This document shows positions 1 through 7,755 of a stretch of DNA of 32,214 nucleotides, one piece after another. Numbering within the stretch: the stretch's first letter is position 1; every line of letters begins with the position of its first letter. The notes beneath the pieces are model-generated. The model saw only the letters and a list, made by a program, of their open reading frames with translations, searched no databases and was not told where the DNA came from. Both the position numbers and the translations under genes were made by a program. This DNA is from Streptomyces sp. SBT349 (lineage in GTDB: Bacteria; Actinomycetota; Actinomycetes; Streptomycetales; Streptomycetaceae). The stretch covers positions 1 through 32,214 of the forward strand of contig NZ_LAVK01000040.1 in assembly GCF_001083795.1 (NCBI RefSeq), written 5' to 3'.

Positions 1-1
1 C

Positions 2-20
2 AGAGGTGTATAAGAGACAA
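2..20 (+). other. Residual sequencing adapter (Nextera mosaic end-like)
   Basis: Bases 2-20 read AGAGGTGTATAAGAGACAA. The transposase mosaic end used in Nextera libraries is AGATGTGTATAAGAGACAG, so 17 of 19 positions agree. It lies at the extreme end of the window and interrupts the rodA coding frame, which otherwise runs cleanly to base 21. The run is A/T-rich, unlike everything around it. It is best read as untrimmed adapter at a contig edge, not genomic DNA. Confidence 0.85.
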
Positions 21-1189
21 ATCCGGACCGACTGGAGCAGCCCTATGGCGATCCACGCCGCGAACATCGCGGTGCCTCCGTAGGAGAGGAACGGCAGCGG
101 CACCCCGGCGACCGGCATGATGCCCAGCGCCATGCCGATGTTCTCGAAGCACTGGAACGCGAGCCAGGCGACGATGCCCGCCGCGATGATCGTGCTGTAC
201 AGGTCGGGGGCGCCCCGGGCGATCCGCAGCGCGCGCCACAGGATGATGCCGATGAGGGCGACGATGCCGCCGGCGCCGAGGAAGCCGAGCTCCTCGCCGG
301 CGACGGTGAAGATGAAGTCGGTGTGCTGCTCCGGGACGAACTGCCCCGTGGTCTGCGTGCCCTGGAAGAGGCCCTTGCCGTCGAGTCCGCCGGAACCTAT
401 GGCGATGCGGGCCTGGTTGGTGTTGTAGCCGACGCCCGCCGGGTCGCGGGAGGGGTCGGCGAACGCGGCGAACCGGTCGATCTGGTAGTCGTCCAGGAGG
501 CCCAGCGCCCAGACCAGCACCGCCCCGGCGACGCCCGCGAGGATCAGTCCTATGGACCAGCGCATCGCGGCGCCCGAGGCGAGCAGGATGCCGAGCACGA
601 TGACGGAGATCACCATGGCCATGCCCAGGTCGTCGACCACCACGATGGCCAGCGGCGCGGAGGCCAGCGCGAGCGACTGGAGAACGGCGCGGCTGCCGGG
701 GTAGTCGCGGTCGCCCGCGTCCACCTGGGCGGCGAGTATCAGCGCCATGCCGAGCACGATGGCGACCTTGGCGAACTCGCCCGGCTGGAGCGTGTACCCG
801 CCGATGGACAGCCACGCGCGCTGGCCGTTGATCTCGGTGCCGAGCGGGGTGAAGACCGCCGCCATCGCCACCATCGAGAAGGCGAAGAAGAACGGCACGG
901 CGGCGCGCAGCCGCTGGTGGCCCAGCCACATCACGCCGATGGCCAGGGCGAGGCCGATGCCGAGGTTGATGAGCTGGCGGGTCAGGAAGAACTGCGGGTC
1001 GCCGCCGGTGATCTCGGTGCGGGTGCGGGTGGCGGACCACACCAGCAGCGTGCCGAGCACCGACAGCGCCAGGGCGGCCAGCAGCAGGATCCAGTCCACG
1101 CGCCGGGCGACGGAGTCCCGCGCCGCGATGCGGCGCAGGGCGCCCTTGCGCGGGGTCAGCCGGTCCAGGGCCAGGGTGTGCACACTCAC
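21..1189 (-). CDS. rodA: Rod shape-determining peptidoglycan glycosyltransferase RodA (SEDS family), 3'-truncated
   Basis: Polytopic SEDS-family protein that polymerises lipid II into glycan strands in the cytoplasmic membrane, working with the PBP2 encoded immediately upstream. About 389 codons are present and many hydrophobic segments are visible. Recognisable SEDS motifs include NGQRAWLSIGG near the first third, GQFVPEQHTDFIFTVAGEE in the second half (its Asp lies in the motif essential in RodA/FtsW enzymes) and PFLSYGGT near the end. The GTG at 1187-1189 was chosen because it opens the first hydrophilic stretch before the first membrane segment; another GTG lies two codons later. The ribosome site is weak. 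It starts 37 nt after the PBP2 stop, so co-transcription is likely. The last few residues are missing because the window (or contig) ends in adapter sequence. FtsW is the alternative, but pairing with mreBCD and PBP2 favours RodA or its sporulation-associated paralogue. Confidence 0.9.
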
Positions 1190-1226
1190 CGGGGTCGTCC
1201 GTCCCTCAGGCCGTCGTCGTGGTCGT

Positions 1227-3587
1227 TCACTCGCCCAGCGGGTCGTCCCGCCGCCCCTCCCTCGGGGGATCGGCGCCGGGTGGCTCCTGCTGCTCGACGG
1301 GCTCCTGCGGCTGGCCCGGCGGGCCGGGGGATGCGGGCTGGTCGCCCTGGTCGAGGCCGCCCGGCTGTTCGCCCGGCTGTTCGAAGCCCGGCTCGGCACC
1401 CGGCTGGGGCAGGTCCTCCTGGCCGCCCTGCGGCTGCTCGCCCTCCTCGCCGCGGTCGCGGCCCTCCTCGCCGTCCTCGCCCTCCTCGTCCTCGTCCAGC
1501 TGGGGAACGATGGAGCCGGTGTCGTCGATCGGGGGCAGGTCCCGGTGCGGCTCGGGCAGCAGCGCCGCCTCCTCGTCCACGGAGCCGCCCGAGACGCCGT
1601 AGATGGACTCCCAGATGTTCCGGACGGCGTCGCCCGAGGCGCCGGAGCCCGTGCCGGCCTGGTTGATGCTCATCACGACCGTGTAGTCGTCGGTGTAGGT
1701 CGCCAGCCAGGACGTCGTCTGCTGGTCGCCCGACGCCTCCGCCGTACCGGTCTTGGCGCGCAGCGGGATGTCGCTCTGCGGCCAGCCGCCGAACTTCCAC
1801 TCGGCGCTGCCGGAGGTGACGACGCTGGCGGTGGCGTCGCGCAGGTCGTTGATCGTCTCCTCGTCGGCCGGGAGCTCGCCCGCGACGACCGGGGCGAACT
1901 CCTCGATGTCCCGCCCGTCCGGGCTCACCACGGCCCGGCCGACCTGCGGGCTGTAGAGGGTGCCGCCGTTGCCGAGGGCCGCGTAGACGGTGGCCAGCTG
2001 GAGCGGGGTGACCAGCACGTCGCCCTGCCCGATCGAGAAGTTGAGCATGTCACCGGCGCGCATCTGCATGCCCTCGGTGCAGTTCTCGCGGGCGACCCGG
2101 GCCTCGTAGTCCTCGCGGTCCGTCTCGGCGATCTCGCACCACGTGTCGCGGTTGACCTCCCAGTAGTCCCGCTTCCACTGGCGGTCCGGGATGCGGCCCG
2201 CCGCCTCGTTGGGCAGGTCGATGCCGGTCCGCTCGCCGAGGCCGAAGTCGTGCGCGGTGCGGAACAGCCAGTCCTCGGGGTTCTCCACGGGGTCGATCCC
2301 GCCGTCGCGCCGCCACTCCTGGTGGGCGATGCCGTAGAAGACGGTGTTGCACGAGACGCGGATGGCGTCGGCGAGGGTGATGGCGCCGTAGGCGGAGGAC
2401 TCGAAGTTCCGGAACCGCTGGCCGCCGACCTCGTAGGAGGAGGGGCAGTTGTAGCTGTCGTAGAAGTCGTGGCCCGCGTTGACCGCGGCGGTGCTGGTGA
2501 TCACCTTGAACGTGGACCCGGGCGGGCCCTGTCCCTGGATCGCGCGGTTGATCAGGGGGTCGTTGGCGTCCTCGTCCGTCAGGGCGGCGTAGTCGTCGGT
2601 GGAGATGCCGCCGACCCACACGTTCGGGTCGTAGTCGGGCGCGGAGGCCATGGCGATTACGCGGCCCGTGTCGTTCTCCAGGACGACGGCCGAGCCCGCG
2701 TCGGCCTCGAAGTTCCGTTCGGAGACCGGGTCGTGGGTCCTGCGGGCCAGCTCCATGGCGCCCACCAGCTCGCGTTCGACCACGGCCTGCACGCGGGTGT
2801 CGATGGAAGTGATCAGATTCGCCCCCGCCTCGGCGGCCTCGTGCTCGGACTGGCCCAGCACGCGACCGAACTTGTCCACCTCGTACCGGGTGACGCCCGC
2901 GTCGCCGCGCAGATAGCTGTCGTAGCTCCGTTCCAGACCGGAGCGGCCGATCTGGTCCGAGCGGAGCAGCGGCGCGTCGGTGAGCTCCGCCTCCTGGACC
3001 TCGTCGTCGGTGACCGGCGAGAGATAGCCGAGCACCTGCGCGGCGTTGGCGCCGTCGGGAGCGGGATAACGCCGCACCGCCGTCGGCTCCGCGCTGATGC
3101 CGGGGAACTCCTCGGCGCGCTCGCGGATCTGGAGCGCCTGCTGCGAGGTGGCCTCGTCGGTGATGGGGATCGGCTGGTAAGGAGAACCGTTCCAGCAGGG
3201 CTGCGCGGTCTCGGCGTCGCAGAGCCGCACCTGGTTGGTGACGTCCTCGACGGGCATGTCCAGCAGCTCGGCAAGGTCGGCCAGCACCTGCTCCCCGTCG
3301 CCGGGCAGGCGGCTCAGCTCGGTGCGGTCGGCCGAGACGACGAGCCGCGTCTCGTTGTCGGCGATCGGCACGCCGCGGGCGTCGAGGATGGCGCCGCGCA
3401 CGGCGGGCTGCACGGCCTGCTGCACGTGGTTCCCCGCGGCCTCGGCGGCGAACTCGTCGCCCTGGCGGATCTGGAGGAACCAGAGCCGCCCGCCCAGGGT
3501 GAGGAGCAGCGAGAAGACCAGTATCTGGATGACGACCAGACGAATGGTGATCCGCGAAGTCCGCCCGGTCTCCGGAATGTTGGTCAC
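1227..3587 (-). CDS. Penicillin-binding protein 2 (class B transpeptidase)
   Basis: Membrane-anchored DD-transpeptidase that cross-links peptidoglycan with RodA. The 786-residue product has a membrane anchor at about 15-38, a PBP dimerisation region at about 60-240, and the three transpeptidase motifs in order: STFK (Ser358 nucleophile), SCN (412-414) and KTG (612-614). A GTG start at 3585-3587 is preceded by GGGGGAG on the minus strand. After about residue 680 the protein becomes a low-complexity tail rich in Glu, Gly, Pro and Gln, so it is longer than the usual class B PBP of about 600-700 residues. Several cysteines lie between the motifs (for example near 379, 484 and 503), suggesting disulfides outside the membrane. 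It sits between mreD (52 nt upstream) and rodA (37 nt downstream), so a role in the elongation or spore-wall complex is well supported by context. Confidence 0.95.
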   Translation of the reverse strand: MTNIPETGRTSRITIRLVVIQILVFSLLLTLGGRLWFLQIRQGDEFAAEAAGNHVQQAVQPAVRGAILDARGVPIADNETRLVVSADRTELSRLPGDGEQVLADLAELLDMPVEDVTNQVRLCDAETAQPCWNGSPYQPIPITDEATSQQALQIRERAEEFPGISAEPTAVRRYPAPDGANAAQVLGYLSPVTDDEVQEAELTDAPLLRSDQIGRSGLERSYDSYLRGDAGVTRYEVDKFGRVLGQSEHEAAEAGANLITSIDTRVQAVVERELVGAMELARRTHDPVSERNFEADAGSAVVLENDTGRVIAMASAPDYDPNVWVGGISTDDYAALTDEDANDPLINRAIQGQGPPGSTFKVITSTAAVNAGHDFYDSYNCPSSYEVGGQRFRNFESSAYGAITLADAIRVSCNTVFYGIAHQEWRRDGGIDPVENPEDWLFRTAHDFGLGERTGIDLPNEAAGRIPDRQWKRDYWEVNRDTWCEIAETDREDYEARVARENCTEGMQMRAGDMLNFSIGQGDVLVTPLQLATVYAALGNGGTLYSPQVGRAVVSPDGRDIEEFAPVVAGELPADEETINDLRDATASVVTSGSAEWKFGGWPQSDIPLRAKTGTAEASGDQQTTSWLATYTDDYTVVMSINQAGTGSGASGDAVRNIWESIYGVSGGSVDEEAALLPEPHRDLPPIDDTGSIVPQLDEDEEGEDGEEGRDRGEEGEQPQGGQEDLPQPGAEPGFEQPGEQPGGLDQGDQPASPGPPGQPQEPVEQQEPPGADPPREGRRDDPLGE

Positions 3588-3639
3588 AGCGCTCCCCCGC
3601 TCAGGGCCTCTTCGCTTCCCACGTGCTCCTCCGCCCTCG

Positions 3640-4356
3640 TCACAGCCGCTTCACTCCCTTGATGCGCCCCGTCCGGTTGCGGACGGCGCGGCGGCTGAGG
3701 AGGGTGGAGCGCTGGCCGCCGAGGCGGGTCGCCTTGCCGTAACGGTTGCGGCGGGGGGCGCGGGGCCGCAGCCCCACGCCGCCGCCGCTGAGCCAGCTGA
3801 TGGCCGCGTCCGGACCGGCGGAGCCGCCGGAGCCGCCGTCCCCGGCCAGCGGGTCGCTCTCCAGACGGCGGGCCATGGCCATGACCAGCGGCACGGTGAA
3901 CGGCGCGAGCAGCAGGTCGTAGATGGTCGCGGTGGCCAGCAGGTTGCCCAGGCCGACGTCGCGGGCCGCGGTGTCGCCGACCAGCGCGCCGACGCCCGCG
4001 TACAGCAGCGTGGAGGTGGCGGCGCCCGCCGCGACGACCAGCATGGGCACGGTGGCGGAACGGTGCTGGCCGTTCTCCGGCTTGGTCAGCCCGGCCGCGT
4101 ACCCGATGACGCAGAGCACGAGCGCGTACCGCCCGACCGCGTGGTCGGCGGGCGGCGCGACATCGGCCAGCAGCCCGGCCGTGAAGCCGACGAGGCAGCC
4201 GCCGACATGGCCGTAGACCAGGGCCAGCCCGAGGACGGTGAGCAGCAGCAGGTCGGGGGTGGCGCCCGGCAGTTGGAGCCGGGCCAGGACGCTGACCTGG
4301 AGGACCAGCGCGACGATCACCAGAATGATCGCGAGCAGGGTGCGGGAGACGCGCAT
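3640..4356 (-). CDS. mreD: Rod shape-determining protein MreD
   Basis: Small integral membrane protein of the elongasome that binds MreC. About five hydrophobic segments occupy residues 1-165, typical of MreD. The remaining 70 residues are a basic, Gly- and Arg-rich cytoplasmic tail (ending RTGRIKGVKRL), giving 238 residues, longer than the roughly 160-170 of E. coli MreD. The ATG at 4354-4356 has an AGGAG ribosome site nine bases upstream that overlaps the mreC stop codon, so translation is probably coupled to mreC. Identification rests on hydrophobic profile, position between mreC and PBP2, and sequences such as VYGHVGGCLVGFTAGLLADV. Confidence 0.92.
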   Translation of the reverse strand: MRVSRTLLAIILVIVALVLQVSVLARLQLPGATPDLLLLTVLGLALVYGHVGGCLVGFTAGLLADVAPPADHAVGRYALVLCVIGYAAGLTKPENGQHRSATVPMLVVAAGAATSTLLYAGVGALVGDTAARDVGLGNLLATATIYDLLLAPFTVPLVMAMARRLESDPLAGDGGSGGSAGPDAAISWLSGGGVGLRPRAPRRNRYGKATRLGGQRSTLLSRRAVRNRTGRIKGVKRL

Positions 4357-4362
4357 CGGTCG

Positions 4363-5460
4363 TTACTCCTGGGTGGCCGGGTCGTCGTCGGGCGGTACGC
4401 CGGGGCTCTCGTCGGCGCCTTCGTCCGCCTCGGGCCCGGCGCCGGGCCCGACGCCCGGAACAGCGTCGGGATCGGCGTCGGGATCGGCGTTCGGGTCCAC
4501 GTCGGCGTCGGCACCGGGATCGGCGTCGGGATCGGCGTCGGTCGCGCCGCCGTTCGGTTCGACGTCGTTCTCCTCCGCCTCGTTCCGCGTGGCGTCCTCG
4601 GGGCGGGGCGGGAGGACCGTGTCGCGCGGGTTGTCCCGCGGCGGCTCGACGACGACGCCGACGAGGTCGAGCTGGGTGAACGCCACATAGGGGCGGACCT
4701 CGACGGTCCGGGTCAGGTCGCCGTTCGAACGGTCGACACTGACCACCTCGCCCACCGGCACGCCCGGCACGAACGGCCGGTTCTCGGCGGAGCCGAAGGT
4801 GACCATCCGGTCGCCCTCCTCCACCTCGGCCTTCTGGTCGAGCAGCTGCACGTCGAGGGTGTTGTCCCCCCGGCCGGTCGCGAACCCGAGCTCCTCGCTG
4901 CCCTCCAGGCGCGTGCCGACGGTGAAGTCCGGGTCGTTCGCCAGGAGCACGGTGGCGGTCCCCGGGCCGACCGTGGTGACGCGGCCGACGAGGCCGTCCC
5001 CGTTGAGCACGGTCATGTCGCGGGCGATGCCGTCCTCGCGGCCGGCGTCGATGGTGACCGTCCAGGAGAAGCCCTGTGCCGATCCGATGGCGATGACCTG
5101 GGCCCCGACGATCCCGTACTGCCCGGCGCCCGAGGTGCGCAGCAGTTCGTCCAGTTGCTCTATCCGCGAATCGCGGTGCGCGTCGCTGCCCAACTGCTGC
5201 CGCAGCTCCGCGTTCTCCCGCTCCAGCTCGCTGATCCGGTCGTGCCGGTCGCCCGATTCACGGACGGCTGAAATGGCGTTCGCCACCGGGTCCACCGCCC
5301 CGGACACGCCCTCTTCCACGGGTCCGAAGAAGGAGGCCGCGGCCTCCCTCGCACCGTCGAGCGGGGAGTTCTCGCCGCTGCGGATGTCCATCGTGATCAG
5401 GGCGAAAGCGATGGAGACCAGCAGTACGAGAAGCAGCCGGCTCTCTCGGGTGTCCCTCAC
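4363..5460 (-). CDS. mreC: Rod shape-determining protein MreC with Asp-rich C-terminal tail
   Basis: Bitopic protein that links cytoplasmic MreB to periplasm-side wall synthases. A membrane segment at about residues 8-25 is followed by a coiled-coil region at about 65-95 (containing ISELERENAELRQQL) and the paired beta-barrel MreC domain at about 105-275, with VIAIGSAQGFSWTVTIDAG and NGDGLVGRVTTVGPGTATV. The last roughly 85 residues are low complexity: acidic DADPDADP-type repeats encoded by a 12-base minisatellite. The GTG start at 5458-5460 gives MRDTRESRLL-type N-terminus usual for Streptomyces MreC; a GAAAGG lies about 14 nt before it, a poor ribosome site. mreD follows after six bases. 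Confidence 0.94.
   Translation of the reverse strand: MRDTRESRLLLVLLVSIAFALITMDIRSGENSPLDGAREAAASFFGPVEEGVSGAVDPVANAISAVRESGDRHDRISELERENAELRQQLGSDAHRDSRIEQLDELLRTSGAGQYGIVGAQVIAIGSAQGFSWTVTIDAGREDGIARDMTVLNGDGLVGRVTTVGPGTATVLLANDPDFTVGTRLEGSEELGFATGRGDNTLDVQLLDQKAEVEEGDRMVTFGSAENRPFVPGVPVGEVVSVDRSNGDLTRTVEVRPYVAFTQLDLVGVVVEPPRDNPRDTVLPPRPEDATRNEAEENDVEPNGGATDADPDADPGADADVDPNADPDADPDAVPGVGPGAGPEADEGADESPGVPPDDDPATQE
4461..4548 (+). repeat. 12-bp minisatellite in the mreC 3' end
   Basis: Units resembling GGCGTCGGGATC recur almost without gap through this stretch, with point changes and one 6-base offset. On the coding (minus) strand they give alternating Asp-Ala-Asp-Pro and Asp-Pro-Asn-Ala type tetrapeptides. 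The period is a multiple of three, so copy-number change would lengthen or shorten the MreC tail without a frameshift. Confidence 0.8.
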
Positions 5461-5508
5461 GTGCGGCGGCCGTGCCTTTCTGGTCGGTCCTTGCGTCCTT
5501 GGATCGTC

Positions 5509-5545
5509 CGCGGATCACCGGACTAACGATCCGCGCCGCGGATCG
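5509..5545 (-). promoter_or_regulatory. Overlapping alternative hairpins between mreB and mreC
   Basis: The arm CGCGGATC occurs at 5509-5516 and again at 5537-5544, and its exact complement GATCCGCG lies between them at 5528-5535. The middle arm can therefore pair with either neighbour, giving two mutually exclusive stems in the mreB-mreC transcript. The element sits 20-56 bases after the mreB stop and before the mreC start. It could be a terminator or attenuator that sets how much read-through reaches mreC. No U-run follows. Function is inference. Confidence 0.45.
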
Positions 5546-5564
5546 GTGTCCTGACCGCGGAAGT

Positions 5565-6596
5565 TCAGCGCCGGGGCTGGGCGTCCAGGACCTGCTGAAG
5601 CGCCTCGAACTCCTCGACGCACTTCCCCGAGCCCAACGCCACCGAGTCCAGCGGGTCCTCGGCGATGTGGATCGGCATCCCCGTCTCCTTGCGGAGCCGC
5701 TCGTCCAGGCCGCGCAGCAGGGCGCCGCCGCCGGTGAGCACGATGCCGCGGTCCATGATGTCGCCCGAGAGCTCGGGCGGGCACTTGTCCAGCGTGGTCT
5801 TGACCGCGTCCACGATGGCGTTGACCGGCTCCTCCATGGCCTTGCGCACCTCGGCCGACGAGATCACCACGGTCTTCGGCAGGCCGCTGACCAGGTCGCG
5901 GCCGCGGATCTCCGTGTGCTCGTCCGCGTCCATCTCGTGGGCGGAGCCGATGGTGATCTTGATCGACTCCGCGGTGCGCTCGCCGAGAAGGAGGCTGTAC
6001 TCCTTCTTGATGTGCTGGATGATCGCGTTGTCCAGCTCGTCGCCCGCCACCCGGATCGACTGGGCCGTCACGATGCCGCCCAGCGAGATGACCGCCACCT
6101 CGGTGGTGCCGCCGCCGATGTCCACCACCATGTTCCCCGTGGCCTCGTGCACCGGCAGCCCGGAGCCGATCGCGGCGGCCATGGGCTCCTCGATGATGTG
6201 CACCTGGCGCGCGCCCGCCTGCGTCGACGCCTCGATCACCGCGCGGCGCTCGACGCCCGTGATTCCCGAGGGCACGCAGACGACCACCCGGGGACGGGCG
6301 AGATAACGCCTCTTGTGGATTTTGAGAATGAAGTAACGGAGCATCCGCTCGGTGATCTCGAAGTCGGCGATGACGCCGTCCTTCAGCGGGCGGACCGCCA
6401 CGATGTTGCCCGGGGTACGGCCGATCATCTTCTTCGCGTCCGAGCCGACCGCGAGAATATTGCCCGTGTTGGTGTTGATCGCAACGACCGACGGTTCGTT
6501 GAGGACAATCCCTCGACCTCTGACGTACACCAGCGTGTTGGCCGTCCCGAGGTCGACTGCCATGTCACGGCCGATGAACGACATATTGTTCGCCAT
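5565..6596 (-). CDS. mreB: Actin-like cell shape protein MreB
   Basis: Bacterial actin that polymerises on the membrane; in Streptomyces it acts mainly in spore-wall assembly. The 343-residue product shows the actin-fold phosphate-binding motifs: DLGTANT near residue 14, [18 protein letters not shown] near 160-177, and [15 protein letters not shown] near 290. The membrane-binding and core segments ([25 protein letters not shown]) are intact. The ATG at 6594-6596 was chosen because it yields the family N-terminus [17 protein letters not shown] and the usual length. The frame is open further upstream to 6764, but that extension is Arg/Pro-rich and unlike MreB. It is the first gene of the mre-PBP2-rodA cluster, with a 318-base upstream region. 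Confidence 0.97.
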   Translation of the reverse strand: MANNMSFIGRDMAVDLGTANTLVYVRGRGIVLNEPSVVAINTNTGNILAVGSDAKKMIGRTPGNIVAVRPLKDGVIADFEITERMLRYFILKIHKRRYLARPRVVVCVPSGITGVERRAVIEASTQAGARQVHIIEEPMAAAIGSGLPVHEATGNMVVDIGGGTTEVAVISLGGIVTAQSIRVAGDELDNAIIQHIKKEYSLLLGERTAESIKITIGSAHEMDADEHTEIRGRDLVSGLPKTVVISSAEVRKAMEEPVNAIVDAVKTTLDKCPPELSGDIMDRGIVLTGGGALLRGLDERLRKETGMPIHIAEDPLDSVALGSGKCVEEFEALQQVLDAQPRR

Positions 6597-6914
6597 AGGG
6601 ATGCATCTGGCCTTCCAGCTGGAGCGATTTGTGCGGGGAGGTCGGCAGCGGGTGCGATGAACGGTGCGCCTCAGGGGGTCCCGCGGGTGCGGGGGAAAGT
6701 GGCGTCGGTGCCATCGTATCCACGGCCGGTCGAACACGGAGCGCCGGAGCGCCGCTTTCGCCATTGTCGGCGGAACGGGGCCGACCCTCCATCATGGTGA
6801 CGGCGTGTTCGGGGGATGGGTTCCGCCGTTCGACTGTACGGGCCGGGCGAGAGGACTGCATTCAGGCGAGCTTCGCAGGTCACCCGGGTGGCACCGTCGC
6901 CGGGCGGAGCGTCG
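6597..6914 (-). promoter_or_regulatory. mreB upstream region (no gene)
   Basis: This 318-base gap between the ndk stop and the mreB start contains no convincing coding sequence. The frames that stay open are Arg/Pro-rich shadows. On the minus strand, TACAGT (6838-6833) and TACGAT (6718-6713) fit the TANNNT pattern of actinomycete -10 elements, but neither has a good -35 at the usual distance. The long leader is consistent with one or more mreB promoters separating the wall cluster from ndk. Only the gap itself is certain. Confidence 0.4.
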
Positions 6915-7328
6915 TCAGGCGCGGTCCGCGAAGAAGACCTTCAGCTCGCGCTCCGCGGACTCCTCGGAGTCCGAGGCGTGGATCAGGTTCTCCCGGACGA
7001 CGGTGCCGAAGTCACCCCGAATGGACCCGGGCGCGGCGGCGATGGGATCGGTCGGCCCGGCCAGCGCGCGCAGTCCCTCGATGACCCGCTCGCCCTCGAC
7101 CACCATGACCACGCTGGGGCCCGACGCCATGAACTCGATCAGCGGCTCGTAGAACGGTCTGCCCACGTGCTCGGCGTAGTGCGTCTCCAGTGTCGCCCGG
7201 TCCAGCGTGCGCAGTTCGAGCGCGGTGACCGTCCAGCCCGCCTTCCGTTCGACGCGGCCGACGATCTCGCCGATCAGCCCCCTGGCGACCGCGTCCGGCT
7301 TCAGAAGGACAAGGGTGCGCTGGCTCAT
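6915..7328 (-). CDS. ndk: Nucleoside-diphosphate kinase
   Basis: Cytosolic enzyme that transfers the gamma-phosphate from ATP to other nucleoside diphosphates through a phosphohistidine. The 137-residue length is normal for bacterial Ndk. RTLVLLKPDAVARGLIG opens the protein, and the catalytic histidine is His117 in NLIHASDS, with the preceding GxIRGDFG motif intact. The ATG at 7326-7328 has GAGGAG nine to ten bases upstream and gives the standard N-terminus. An upstream extension of the frame was rejected. It follows the DUF4233 gene by 67 nt, where TAATCT (7378-7373) could be a -10 element, so it may have its own promoter as well as read-through from folC. Confidence 0.97.
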   Translation of the reverse strand: MSQRTLVLLKPDAVARGLIGEIVGRVERKAGWTVTALELRTLDRATLETHYAEHVGRPFYEPLIEFMASGPSVVMVVEGERVIEGLRALAGPTDPIAAAPGSIRGDFGTVVRENLIHASDSEESAERELKVFFADRA

Positions 7329-7395
7329 TTCAGGCGGCTCCTCGGGAAGGGGTCGATGCGAGGCCAGCAAGAGATTACCGGTGCCCGGACGCCGG

Positions 7396-7755
7396 TCAGC
7401 GCACGGGTGCCGTGGGGCCGGGCTCTCCGGCGGCGCGCTCCGCCTTGAGCTGGTCGACCAGGCGGCCGTAGTGGACCGCGGCCCACCACAGCGCGGCGAA
7501 CGCGGCGCCCAGCAGGAACATGGCCGGCAGCACGAAGCCGCTCACGATCAACGCGCCCTGGAGGACCCAGCCCGCCTGCACCGCGCCCGGCCGGCCGAGG
7601 AAGCCGCACAGCGCCAGGCACAGCACCATGGCGGTGCCGCTGACCGCCCAGAGCGTGCCGGTGGGGATGTCGTCGGAGAGCCGCGTCAAAGCCAGCCCGG
7701 CCAGGCCGATCAGCAGGAACTCGCCCATGAGCGTGGCGGAGCAGAGTGTCCGCAT
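7396..7755 (-). CDS. DUF4233 family membrane protein
   Basis: Small actinobacterial membrane protein (119 residues) of unknown biochemical function. Four hydrophobic segments are visible at about residues 8-25, 35-53, 60-80 and 82-97, followed by a short charged tail. The ATG overlaps the folC stop codon by one base (TGATG), which indicates tight translational coupling. This folC-DUF4233 pairing recurs across actinobacteria, so a link to folate metabolism is plausible but unproven. No catalytic motif is visible. Confidence 0.85.
   Translation of the reverse strand: MRTLCSATLMGEFLLIGLAGLALTRLSDDIPTGTLWAVSGTAMVLCLALCGFLGRPGAVQAGWVLQGALIVSGFVLPAMFLLGAAFAALWWAAVHYGRLVDQLKAERAAGEPGPTAPVR

Noticed and set aside
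1227..1560. Possible frameshift at the PBP2 C-terminus because of its odd acidic tail
   Set aside because: The transpeptidase domain ends before the tail, the frame is continuous to a stop 37 nt before rodA, and acidic low-complexity tails also occur in neighbouring MreC and trigger factor.
323..3662. Long plus-strand open frames opposite rodA and PBP2
   Set aside because: They are antisense to genes with complete SEDS and transpeptidase motifs, and their composition is that of GC-rich shadow frames.
6597..6764. N-terminal extension of MreB to 6764
   Set aside because: The added 56 residues are Arg/Pro/His-rich and unlike any MreB; the ATG at 6596 gives the family N-terminus.
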